In this document: positions 27,841 to 34,633 of the stretch, in pieces
How positions within the stretch are numbered: position 1 is the first letter of the stretch
How the letters are laid out: every line of letters starts with the position of its first letter
NCBI RefSeq assembly: GCF_024171695.1
Contig: NZ_JAMTCF010000021.1
Coordinates: 1 to 64,000, forward strand
Reading direction: 5' to 3'
DNA length: 64,000 nt
Source: Actinosynnema pretiosum
GTDB taxonomy: Bacteria; Actinomycetota; Actinomycetes; Mycobacteriales; Pseudonocardiaceae
Made by a program: the position numbers and the translations under genes
Notes under the pieces: generated by a model
Databases searched by the model: none
What the model was told of the DNA's origin: nothing
The model's input: the letters and a program-made list of their open reading frames with translations, nothing else

Positions 27841-27920
27841 CGGCGGGGCGTCCGGGCTGCGAGGAGGGCACGACCTGCCACGACCGGACGGGCACGGGAA
27901 ACCACCCGAGCCCCCGGTGA
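27792..27920 (+). CDS. Small hypothetical protein
   Basis: 42 aa from GTG with GAGG upstream, in a different frame from the overlapping gene before it. It is rich in Pro, Glu and Thr and contains two Cys (PGCEEGTTCHD). The repeated segment GAGCCCCCGGTGACGGCG at its start and near its end (27,828 and 27,908 areas) is a direct DNA repeat. Coding status is uncertain; the other reading is that only the neighbours are real. Confidence 0.35.
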   Translation: MPNDKPEPAETSEPPVTAGRPGCEEGTTCHDRTGTGNHPSPR

Positions 27921-27951
27921 CGGCGGTGGGACAGCGACGGTCGGGGGCATC

Positions 27952-28170
27952 GTGAGCGGCACCCCCGATGACCTGACCCCCGAGAAGGAACTCAAGGCCG
28001 CCGCCGCCCGGCTGGGCAAGCAGGCTCTCCAGGCGCTCAAGCGCGGAGACCACGACCAGGCCGACTTCATGGCCCGCTGGGCAGCGCACGCCGAGGCAGG
28101 ACTCTCCCCGGAGGTGGAGACCGATGGAAACAGCGATGACGGCGACGAGGACGACGGTCGCGGTCGCTGA
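27952..28170 (+). CDS. Small acidic helical protein
   Basis: 72 aa from GTG after GGGGG. It is predicted to be almost all helix (EKELKAAAARLGKQALQALKRGDHDQADFMARWAAHAEAGL is strongly amphipathic) with a disordered acidic tail (DGNSDDGDEDDGRGR). It overlaps the next gene by 47 bp. An acidic tail after a short helical body is seen in some phage anti-repressors and DNA mimics, but nothing specific supports that here. Confidence 0.55.
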   Translation: MSGTPDDLTPEKELKAAAARLGKQALQALKRGDHDQADFMARWAAHAEAGLSPEVETDGNSDDGDEDDGRGR

Positions 28171-28855
28171 CCGCGCCCGCCCGCAGGTCTACCACTCCAG
28201 CGACCAGGGACAGCACCTGTGGAACCGGGACGCCCACCACCACATCGTGACCGAGGACGGCCGGTGGGCGGTGGCGCTGGCCACCGCGCTGGGCCAGGAC
28301 CCGGCGGCGCGGAAGACCGCCGAGGCGGCGGCGCGCCTGGCGGCGGGCGTGGCGCTGGAGCAGGGCGCGCGTGCGGGGCTGATCACCGCAGCGAGCAGGC
28401 TGCGGCTGGAGTCGAACTGGCAGAACGGGTGGGACGGCCCGGACTGCTGGCTGAGCGTGGCGTCCTGGGGCGGGGGTCGGAACGTGGACGCGGCGTGGAC
28501 CGGCCCGGCCGAGCAGGTTCGGGTGGTGGTCAGCGACAAGTGGCTGCGTCCCCTCGGGGTGGGCGACGGCGGCACCCTGATGACCGCGCCCGACTCGGGC
28601 CGTGTCCAGTCGATCGCGGCCGGGGCCGTCGACGCCGTGCTGCTGCTGTCCGCAGGGCTGCTGCGCGGGCGGGCCCACGAGGGGTGGGCGCCGCTGGCGG
28701 TGCAGCACGTCCGCGAGGGCAGGGCGCACCGGGTGCCACACGAGGTGATCGCCGCCGCCCGCCGGGAGCAGTACGCCCCGGACCGGACGGTGTGGCTCCC
28801 GAACCCGCCGGCGATCAGCGCCACGGCCCTGCTGCTGGAGTGGGGGCGACGATGA
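28124..28855 (+). CDS. Degenerate PP2C (PPM) phosphatase-like protein
   Basis: 243 aa. The layout resembles a short bacterial PP2C domain: SSDQGQHLWNRDAHH (motif 1, normally NEDA), DGRWAVALATALGQ (motif 2, normally VADGMGG), a helical pair rich in Ala, a middle VASWGGGRN segment, and DAVLLLSAGLLRG (motif 8, normally DxLLLxSDGL). The metal-binding Asp residues expected in motifs 2 and 8 are Thr and Ala, so phosphatase activity is unlikely. It may be a pseudophosphatase scaffold. Its stop overlaps the start of the HTH gene, which suggests the two proteins act together. The PP2C link is by eye only. Confidence 0.5.
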   Translation: METAMTATRTTVAVADRARPQVYHSSDQGQHLWNRDAHHHIVTEDGRWAVALATALGQDPAARKTAEAAARLAAGVALEQGARAGLITAASRLRLESNWQNGWDGPDCWLSVASWGGGRNVDAAWTGPAEQVRVVVSDKWLRPLGVGDGGTLMTAPDSGRVQSIAAGAVDAVLLLSAGLLRGRAHEGWAPLAVQHVREGRAHRVPHEVIAAARREQYAPDRTVWLPNPPAISATALLLEWGRR

Positions 28856-29592
28856 CCACGCAGGACCCCGGACACGACGGGAAGGGGGGCGGCGCGCGGG
28901 TGTCCGACAGGTCGCCGAAGTCGATCGCGGCCATGCAGGACGTCCTGGGGCGGTTGCTGCGCGCTGGTCGGCACAACCAGGGGATGAGCGGCAGGGTCGC
29001 GGGCGAACGCGCGGGGATCAGCCAGGGGAAGCTGTCCAAACTGGAGCGGGGGTTGGCCAGGGCCGACCCCGCCGACGTGGAGAACCTGGTCGCCCTCTAC
29101 GACCTGCCGCGGGACGAGGGGGCACGGGCGCTGGAACTCGCGCAGGCGATCAGTGTGACCCGCTACCGGACCATGCGGTCGAGGCGTGTGTGGCCGGGGG
29201 ACCTGCACACGGTGAAGCTGGACGCGCGCTCCAAGCTGGTGAGGGTGTTCGCGCTCACCGGCCTTGCCGATCTGCCGCAAGAGGTCTACGGCCGCAAGAA
29301 CGTCCTGCTCATGCCGAAGTGGGCAACCCTGCTGCCCGGCCAGCGGAACGTGATCGCCAGGGCGCAGAGCCGCAGGGATGTGCTGGTGGGCGTCCTGCCC
29401 AACGCCGCCCTCACTCCGGGCCGTGAGGTCGGCTACCGGATCTTCGACGACACCTCGGTGCTGGTGGAGACGCCGAGCGGCGGCATCGTCCTGACCGACC
29501 CCGGCGAGGTGGCCGTCTACGCCGCGCGCTTCACCCGGCTGAGCACGATCGCGTTCGATGGCCCGGACGCCCGAGGACGTTCGACCCACTGA
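28852..29592 (+). CDS. XRE-family helix-turn-helix regulator, second in the prophage
   Basis: 246 aa; the ATG overlaps the previous stop (ATGA). The HTH spans about residues 30-80 (LLRAGRHNQGMSGRVAGERAGISQGKLSKLERGL). The C-terminal 150 residues resemble a shortened DUF5753 domain: VTRYRTMRSRRV, an Arg-rich middle, a ligand-like ending TSVLVETPSGGIVLTDPGEVAVYAARFTRLSTIA. It differs clearly from the regulator at 25,501. With the PP2C-like protein it forms a two-gene unit ended by a strong terminator. Likely role: control of this cassette. Confidence 0.8.
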   Translation: MTTQDPGHDGKGGGARVSDRSPKSIAAMQDVLGRLLRAGRHNQGMSGRVAGERAGISQGKLSKLERGLARADPADVENLVALYDLPRDEGARALELAQAISVTRYRTMRSRRVWPGDLHTVKLDARSKLVRVFALTGLADLPQEVYGRKNVLLMPKWATLLPGQRNVIARAQSRRDVLVGVLPNAALTPGREVGYRIFDDTSVLVETPSGGIVLTDPGEVAVYAARFTRLSTIAFDGPDARGRSTH

Positions 29593-29722
29593 CCACAACG
29601 ACTCGTGCAGGGCCGATCACCCCGTTGTCGGCCCGCGCACACCGGGCGCGCGGACCAGGGCACCGCGCGCCACCTCCCCGCAGGTCATCTCCAGGGCGAC
29701 AGGGGGAAGACCTGCGGGACGA

Positions 29723-29770
29723 CAGGGCGGGGGTCTGCGCGGTACGACCGCCGTGCAGACCCCCGCCCTG
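29723..29770. terminator. Strong hairpin terminator
   Basis: Perfect 16-bp stem CAGGGCGGGGGTCTGC / GCAGACCCCCGCCCTG; the loop itself pairs (GCGG / CCGC). It ends the plus-strand regulator unit. The rest of 29,593-29,829 shows no gene. Confidence 0.9.
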
Positions 29771-29829
29771 ATCGCCACGAACGCCCAGCACGCGGGAGGC
29801 GAAAATCCCGCACGAAGGAAGGAGAAACC

Positions 29830-30039
29830 GTGGGAAAGGACAAAGACAAGGACGACGGAAAAAAGGAAGAAGCGCCGAAGGGGAAGAACGCGAGTTCTGA
29901 CTTAACCGGCAAGGCGGGGACGGGGCCGAACACCGGTCTGAGCAAGGGTGCCTCGATCAAGTCCCCGACCGAGAAGAACCCGAAGCCCGCCAACGACCAG
30001 GTCCAGCCTGACGAACCCGACCCCAAGAAGAAGAAGTGA
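29830..30039 (+). CDS. Small lysine-rich disordered protein
   Basis: 69 aa from GTG, five bases after AAGGAAGGAG, a strong ribosome site. More than a quarter of the residues are Lys; it starts GKDKDKDDGKKEE and ends DPKKKK. The AAG-rich coding sequence stands out from the GC-rich surroundings. No fold is expected. Possible roles are DNA or RNA binding, or export through a non-classical route. It sits alone between two strong terminators, so it has its own promoter, which makes expression from the lysogen plausible. Confidence 0.7.
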   Translation: MGKDKDKDDGKKEEAPKGKNASSDLTGKAGTGPNTGLSKGASIKSPTEKNPKPANDQVQPDEPDPKKKK

Positions 30040-30052
30040 GCTGAATTGGTGT

Positions 30053-30090
30053 CGTCCCCGCCGCCGGTTCCTTGTCCGGCGGCGGGGACG
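30053..30090. terminator. Bidirectional hairpin terminator
   Basis: Perfect 15-bp stem (CGTCCCCGCCGCCGG with its complement) and an eight-base loop, between the convergent lysine-rich and coiled-coil genes. Confidence 0.9.
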
Positions 30091-30119
30091 GTGAGCTTCG
30101 GCAAAACTGCTGGTGAAGC

Positions 30120-30353
30120 TCACCCCTGCTGGTCCTTGGAGGGCTCCTGGGTGTCGGGGGTGAGCAGTTTGGCGAGTTCGGGATCACGCGACAGCATGGC
30201 GAGGATGAGCGACATCCCCCGGCGGATCTCCTCGATGTCCGACGCCATCTTCTCCACGATGAGGTCCTGCGTTCCAGAGACCTCGTCAAGGCGGTTTTGC
30301 AGCGATTTGATGCGGGCGTCAATCTGCCTGATCGTCGTCATGCACAGCAGCAT
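30120..30353 (-). CDS. Small coiled-coil protein
   Basis: 77 aa from ATG at 30,353, or 73 from the ATG at 30,341; neither has a clear ribosome site. Residues 8-55 form a coiled coil with regular hydrophobic spacing (IRQIDARIKSLQNRLDEV, LIVEKMASDIEEIRRGMSLILAML). The tail is Asp/Pro/Gln-rich. It is convergent with the lysine-rich protein and shares its terminator. Function unknown. Confidence 0.55.
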   Translation of the reverse strand: MLLCMTTIRQIDARIKSLQNRLDEVSGTQDLIVEKMASDIEEIRRGMSLILAMLSRDPELAKLLTPDTQEPSKDQQG

Positions 30354-30749
30354 ACCCGCCCTATCCGGGTAGAGCGGCAGGGGTGATGTGCACTATTTGC
30401 GCCTCGCGCACCGGGAATTCCTTGTCGGACCCGCCCGCGAGGGACTGCGTCCGGGACGCGGTGGGCGCACATCGGCTGAGCGTGCGTCGACGCTTGTAGG
30501 CCGCAGTTTGGCGGGGAAGGGCGCTCTACCCGCCGCTGCGGTTCGGGTCACATCTTTCCGGGCAAGCCGCAACTTTCGTGTTGCACTTCCGCTTTCTAGC
30601 AGATGCGGGAGTCCTTAATATGCGTTCGAAACATTTTTCACCCGAAAGTGTTTATGTCTAGGTTTTAAAGTTGCTTAGAAGACTTTCCTCTGGCACAGTC
30701 ATTAATTGGAATCGCCCCCTCTGCTGCCGGGCTGCGCTAGCCTCGCGCC
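30354..30749. other. Gene-free region with an AT-rich core
   Basis: No supported gene in 396 bp. The first part is ordinary GC-rich sequence. From about 30,600 to 30,710 the DNA becomes markedly AT-rich (runs such as ACATTTTTCA, TTTTAAAG and TTAATTGG), ending just before the start of the membrane-protein gene at 30,750. It probably holds promoters for the genes on both sides, but I cannot define -35/-10 boxes with confidence. Confidence 0.55.
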
Positions 30750-31121
30750 GTGCTCTCATCTGACTACTTGGCGAATCCGGTACAGGGTGTGACGGTGGCC
30801 CTCGGGGTTGTCTGCGCTGTGCTCCTAGCCGGGTTGGCGCTCGTACTTGCCGTCGCTCTGAGCGGGACCAAGGGGTCTCAGCGTGTCGAGACGATCCGCG
30901 CGTTGCGGGAGTTACTGGAGGGCGTGGGCAGTCTGTTCGTGGAGATCGTGCGAATGATCTTGCCGCCCTATAGGGCGCATCCCGATCGGCTTCCTGGCAT
31001 TCCAGTGGAACTCTCCCCGCCCGGAGAGCCCGCGCCTGACAGCCCATCCCAAGGAGCCGAACTGTCTGATGGGGAGGACCCTCTCGACGGCGGTCCCCCA
31101 CCCCTGCCGGTCGAAAAGTGA
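30750..31121 (+). CDS. Single-pass membrane protein with Pro/Asp-rich tail
   Basis: 123 aa from GTG. One transmembrane helix at about residues 13-38 (VTVALGVVCAVLLAGLALVLAVAL), then a basic helix (GTKGSQRVETIRALRELLEG) and a disordered tail rich in Pro, Glu and Asp. It lies on the plus strand and faces the lysis cassette across a strong terminator. It may be expressed in the lysogen, for example as an exclusion or membrane-associated factor, but no family is recognised. Confidence 0.6.
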   Translation: MLSSDYLANPVQGVTVALGVVCAVLLAGLALVLAVALSGTKGSQRVETIRALRELLEGVGSLFVEIVRMILPPYRAHPDRLPGIPVELSPPGEPAPDSPSQGAELSDGEDPLDGGPPPLPVEK

Positions 31122-31126
31122 AGGAA

Positions 31127-31159
31127 AAGCCCCACGCAGTCAGCGACTGCGTGGGGCTT
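31127..31159. terminator. Bidirectional terminator at the end of the late operon
   Basis: Perfect 15-bp stem AAGCCCCACGCAGTC / GACTGCGTGGGGCTT with an AGC loop. It lies between the plus-strand membrane-protein gene and the last lysis gene on the minus strand. Confidence 0.92.
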
Positions 31160-31167
31160 CCTGCTGG

Positions 31168-31488
31168 TCAGAGGTGCCGGAAAGTTGCACTGTCCCCAAG
31201 GGGGGTGACCGCCTTGAGCGCGCGTCCTGCATCATCGCGTGGGTCGGCGACCGGGGTCACGACCTCCTCTCCCGCGCGCACGACGCCGAACGCGGTCAGC
31301 GCCGCCGTCACGGCGGGCAGCAGCGCGGCCACGGCCGCCAGCAGCGCCCGCACGGCGCTGTCCTGCTCGGCGGTGATCGCGCCGACCGTGGCCAGCGCGC
31401 CCACCGTGCCGCCGAGCACGGTCAGCGTCGCCGCGAGCCTCTTGCCGATCCCGCGCAGCGGGTACCGCTCCACCTGCTCAGCGCTCAC
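31168..31488 (-). CDS. Holin-like protein
   Basis: 106 aa from GTG, with GGAGGT five bases before it. There are two hydrophobic segments, about residues 17-37 (AATLTVLGGTVGALATVGAI) and 45-70 (VRALLAAVAALLPAVTAALTAFGVV), with charged termini, as in small phage holins. It directly follows the GH25 lysozyme gene with an 11-bp overlap, the classic position. Holins form the membrane lesions that time lysis. Two other small membrane proteins in this cassette could share or replace that role. Confidence 0.7.
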   Translation of the reverse strand: MSAEQVERYPLRGIGKRLAATLTVLGGTVGALATVGAITAEQDSAVRALLAAVAALLPAVTAALTAFGVVRAGEEVVTPVADPRDDAGRALKAVTPLGDSATFRHL

Positions 31489-32470
31489 CGGTCACCTCCG
31501 CGGCCTCGGTCGGGCGGGCGTTGATGGTCAGGTCAACGGCGACCAGGCCCTCGGTCAGCGCCCGGTGCACCGCCGCCTCGATCTCGGCGGCGGTCAGGTC
31601 GGACCGGCCCGCCGCCACGGCCTCGGCCAGCGTGGTCACGGCGGCCTGGAGACCGGCGCCCGTCGCCTCGGCGCGCTGTGCCGCCGCGAGCGCGTCCCGC
31701 GCTGCGGCCTCGGCCCCCTGTGCGCTCCACATGCCCTGGATGGTGTTGTTGATGATCGACCGGTCGGGCTGGCCGTCGCCGTCGGTGTCGTAGCGCCGTC
31801 GCTCGATCTCGTCGACGACCGCGTGCGCGATCTCCTGTGCGCTGGGCATGTTCTCTCCCTCTAGTAGGTCCTGGAGTTCCTGGCGGGTGCCTTGGTAGGC
31901 GTTGCCGTCGATTCGCCCGTTCGGGTAGTTGGCGACGGCCAGCGACGAGGTGAACTGGGCGATCTCGGTGCGCAGCCCGCCGAAGCTGGGCCAGTACTCG
32001 CCCCCGAGGGCGAACTGCTCCTTGCGCCGCACCACGTTGTCCGGGTAGCGCGAGTGCCACAGTGGCGGCAGGCCGGACAGGTCGGGTGAGCCCATGCGGC
32101 CCGACCAGTACCACTGCGGCAGGTAGATCAGCGGCGAGCGGTACCCGGCGGCGCGCAGCCGGTCGACGAGCGCCCGGATGGTGCCGAGGTGGCCCGCGCC
32201 GTCCTCGACGTCGAGCACCACGGGCACGTCGGTGCCCACCACCGCGCGCACGTTCCCGAGCTGCCCGCCCACGTCGTCGCCGCGCATGTAGTGGTACGCG
32301 GCGACGAGCATCCCGGCGGACCGGGCGCGGGCGAGCTGGTCGTGGTAGTTCGGTGAACGCCAGGTGGAGCCCTCGGTGGCCTTGATGAAGGCGAAGTCGA
32401 AGCCCTCGGAACGCGCGGCGGCGAAGTCGAAACCCGGCTGGTATGCGGATACGTCGACTCCGTAGATCAC
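31478..32470 (-). CDS. Phage endolysin, GH25 lysozyme (muramidase)
   Basis: 330 aa from GTG, five bases after AGGAGG, overlapping the previous stop by GTGA. The N-terminal 190 residues are the GH25 domain: YGVDVSAYQ with the catalytic Asp, DFAFIKATEGS, LVAAYHYMRG, VPVVLDVEDG with the second acidic pair, and a closing AQFTS. It cleaves the beta-1,4 bond between MurNAc and GlcNAc. The last 140 residues are helical and Ala/Glu-rich (possible oligomerisation or wall-binding segment) and include MPSAQEIAHAVVDEIERRRYDTDGDGQPD, similar to tails of other actinophage lysins. No signal peptide, so it relies on a holin. Confidence 0.92.
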   Translation of the reverse strand: MIYGVDVSAYQPGFDFAAARSEGFDFAFIKATEGSTWRSPNYHDQLARARSAGMLVAAYHYMRGDDVGGQLGNVRAVVGTDVPVVLDVEDGAGHLGTIRALVDRLRAAGYRSPLIYLPQWYWSGRMGSPDLSGLPPLWHSRYPDNVVRRKEQFALGGEYWPSFGGLRTEIAQFTSSLAVANYPNGRIDGNAYQGTRQELQDLLEGENMPSAQEIAHAVVDEIERRRYDTDGDGQPDRSIINNTIQGMWSAQGAEAAARDALAAAQRAEATGAGLQAAVTTLAEAVAAGRSDLTAAEIEAAVHRALTEGLVAVDLTINARPTEAAEVTGER

Positions 32471-33123
32471 GGTGTCCTCCTGGTGTTCGTGGTGGTGCCC
32501 GGTGGCCCGTTGGACGGTGCCGTGCACGTGTAGGTCGGGGTGTTGTCCGTTGAGGACAGGTCGCGGGTGCAGGACTGCGTGCGGCCATCGGCGTCGACCC
32601 ACGTCCAGCTCGTCGGCGGGGGCCCGGTGGGTCCTGGCGGACCGGGCTCACCAGCGGGGCCCGGTGTCCCGTCCGTGCCGGGTTCACCCGCTGGACCGGC
32701 CACCCCGTCGGCACCGGGCTGCCCGGTCGGGCCGCGGCACTGCGTGGGCTCGGTGAGGCATGGCGGTATCGCGCCGTCGCGGCCGTCTCGCCCGGCCGGT
32801 CCTTGTGGGCCAGGCTCTCCCGCAGCGCCAGGCTCCCCTGCGGGGCCGGGGGCGCCTTGCTCGGCGGGGTGCGGCGGTTGGACCACGGGGGTCCCGCCGT
32901 CGGCGCGGATCTGCTCGGCGAGCTGTTGCGCGACCACCGCGTTCGCGTCGGCTCGGTCCCGCAATGCGTCGATGCTGCGCCAGCCGGACCAGACAGCCCC
33001 GGCGAGTACGGCCAGGCCGACGAGTAGCGCTGCCAGTGCCAGGCGGATGCCGCGGTGTCCTGCGTCGTCTCGAGCCTGGTCGGCGGCCTGGCGGACGGCC
33101 GCGCCGATGCGATCCTCTGTCAT
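32467..33123 (-). CDS. Membrane-anchored collagen-like protein
   Basis: 218 aa; the ATG overlaps the previous stop. Residues 1-25 are cytoplasmic and charged, 26-48 form a transmembrane helix (RLALAALLVGLAVLAGAVWSGW), then a short coiled-coil-like stretch. Two collagen-type Gly-X-Y tracts follow, about residues 90-117 and 132-167, interrupted by a Cys-containing loop (PPCLTEPTQC). The C-terminal 50 residues hold two further Cys and a Thr-rich end. Gly-X-Y repeats in phages are usually in fibres; one with a membrane anchor next to the lysin gene could instead be a spanin-like or surface protein. It is topologically consistent with an outside collagen stalk. Confidence 0.85.
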   Translation of the reverse strand: MTEDRIGAAVRQAADQARDDAGHRGIRLALAALLVGLAVLAGAVWSGWRSIDALRDRADANAVVAQQLAEQIRADGGTPVVQPPHPAEQGAPGPAGEPGAAGEPGPQGPAGRDGRDGAIPPCLTEPTQCRGPTGQPGADGVAGPAGEPGTDGTPGPAGEPGPPGPTGPPPTSWTWVDADGRTQSCTRDLSSTDNTPTYTCTAPSNGPPGTTTNTRRTP

Positions 33124-33341
33124 GTCTCCTCCTCTCGCATGTACTCCAGTGCCTCGGCCAGCTTGTCGGCTGTGATCTCGCCGTCGTCGGCGGCCTTTGC
33201 CAGCGCCTCGGCGACGCGGCGCGCGGCAGCGGGGCGCTCGCGCCTGGACACCCGCAGGGTGGAGACGACCAACGCGAACGCCCCACCGAGAGCGGTGACC
33301 AGTCCGGCGATCGCCGTGAGCAGCGTGGCGAGGTCCTGCAT
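33120..33341 (-). CDS. Small membrane protein, possible second holin
   Basis: 73 aa from the ATG after GAGGAGGGGTG. A single hydrophobic segment (LLTAIAGLVTALGGAFALVVSTL, residues 5-27) is followed by a basic patch and a long amphipathic charged helix. Its stop overlaps the start of the collagen-like gene. Short N-in/C-in proteins of this shape occur as class II/III holins or antiholins in actinophage lysis cassettes. First gene of the lysis block. Confidence 0.65.
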   Translation of the reverse strand: MQDLATLLTAIAGLVTALGGAFALVVSTLRVSRRERPAAARRVAEALAKAADDGEITADKLAEALEYMREEET

Positions 33342-33442
33342 CACCCCTCCTCTACTGCAACCGGGTGACGGACGTAGCGTGCGAACCTCGTTGCGCGATG
33401 TGATCAACAGGCACTCTTATAGGTCCTGATCAGGGGGTTTGG

Positions 33443-33910
33443 ATGAATCAGCGCAGGGCTGCGGTAGTAACCGCTGCCTCGGTCGCCGTGCTCGTGCTCG
33501 GCGGCAGCATCGCGGCGGCGGTGGCCGCCGGTGGTGCGAACCCGGTGAGCGGGTCGACCCCGGCCAGCACGTCGGCCGAGCTGGTGGTGGTGCCTGCGAG
33601 CACGACCAGCAGCAGCGCCACCGAGACCACGACGAGCAGCGTCGTCGAGGCGCCCTTGCCCGTGGTACCGGCGGATACTGGAGCGGTGACCACCGCACAA
33701 CCCGTCGATCCGCCACAGGACCCGGCACCCGAGCCCGAGCCCGAGCCGCAGCCCGAGCCGGAGCCGCAGCCGGTCGACCCGCCGCTGAACCCGGTCGACC
33801 CCGGCCCGCCGCCACCGCCCGAGGTGAACCCACCGGGGATCACCCCGCAGCCGCAGCCGATGCCCCGCAGTGAGCCGGGCCCGAACGCGGTGCCGCCGCC
33901 ATCACAGTGA
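33443..33910 (+). CDS. Proline-rich exported protein, probable lysogenic moron
   Basis: 155 aa; AGGGGG lies five bases before the ATG. The signal sequence or anchor covers residues 6-30 (AAVVTAASVAVLVLGGSIAAAVAA), followed by a Ser/Thr stretch and then Pro-Glu and Pro-Gln repeats (PEPEPEPQPEPEPQPV) up to a Pro-rich end. It is on the plus strand between the lysis block and tail genes, opposite to both, which is the typical layout of an independently transcribed moron gene. It may coat or modify the surface of the lysogen. It overlaps the tail gene by nine bases, tail to tail. Confidence 0.7.
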   Translation: MNQRRAAVVTAASVAVLVLGGSIAAAVAAGGANPVSGSTPASTSAELVVVPASTTSSSATETTTSSVVEAPLPVVPADTGAVTTAQPVDPPQDPAPEPEPEPQPEPEPQPVDPPLNPVDPGPPPPPEVNPPGITPQPQPMPRSEPGPNAVPPPSQ

Positions 33911-34633
33911 TTGTCGTTGGGTGGCAACGAAAACGCCGCCCACCGCGCCCGCCGTGTTGATGCGCTGAACCTGTAGTTCCAGCCGCACATAGCTGTTGTA
34001 GCCGCCGGGCAGGTCGACGTTCTGGATCGAGGTCCAGCCGAACTGCCCGGCGGTGATCGGCAAGGTGGGGCCCACCTGCACCCCGTTGACGGTGTACCTG
34101 GCGCTCCCCGTCGCGCCGCCGGTGGACAGCAGCACAGCCTGGAGCGCCGCGAGAGGTTGCTGCTTGAGCACCCACCCGGTGCTCTGCACGGACACGAACG
34201 CCGTACTCGCCGTGGTCGGGATGCTGCTGGACAGGATGGTCGTGGTGGGCATCGGCACCCACGGCCGCGCCAGCCCCGACCCGCTCACCACATCGTCGCT
34301 GGCGACCACGTTCCCGGCACGATCCCACAGGGACCAGTACTGCTCTCCTGCGGCTACGCCGGTGGCGGTGCCGATCTCGACGGCGGGTGACCCGTCGTCG
34401 CGGCGCAGGGTGAAGAAGTACTTCCCGGCATCAGGGCCGATGCCGTTGCCCACGTGCAGCAGCCACGCCCCGGTTTCGTGGTGCAGTACCGAAAGCTCGG
34501 CGCCGTCGGTGATCGACAGCCCACCGCCGGAGATCCGCGCCGACCGCAGCGTGCGGCGGGACAGCTCGACAAGCTCGGCGCGCACCTGGTCGATCTGGCG
34601 TTGTAGGTCGTCGTGCGAGGGGGGTGTGAGCAC
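33902..34633 (-). CDS. Minor tail or fibre-tip protein
   Basis: 243 aa from GTG overlapping the previous stop. A short coiled coil (residues 6-30: DDLQRQIDQVRAELVELSRRTL) leads to beta-rich sequence with GGGLSITDGAELSVLHHETGAWLLHVGN, a pattern common in short tail-fibre or receptor-binding proteins of actinophages, and a C-terminal beta domain. It is last in the tail operon, where adsorption proteins are found. Host receptor unknown. Confidence 0.7.
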   Translation of the reverse strand: MLTPPSHDDLQRQIDQVRAELVELSRRTLRSARISGGGLSITDGAELSVLHHETGAWLLHVGNGIGPDAGKYFFTLRRDDGSPAVEIGTATGVAAGEQYWSLWDRAGNVVASDDVVSGSGLARPWVPMPTTTILSSSIPTTASTAFVSVQSTGWVLKQQPLAALQAVLLSTGGATGSARYTVNGVQVGPTLPITAGQFGWTSIQNVDLPGGYNSYVRLELQVQRINTAGAVGGVFVATQRQSL

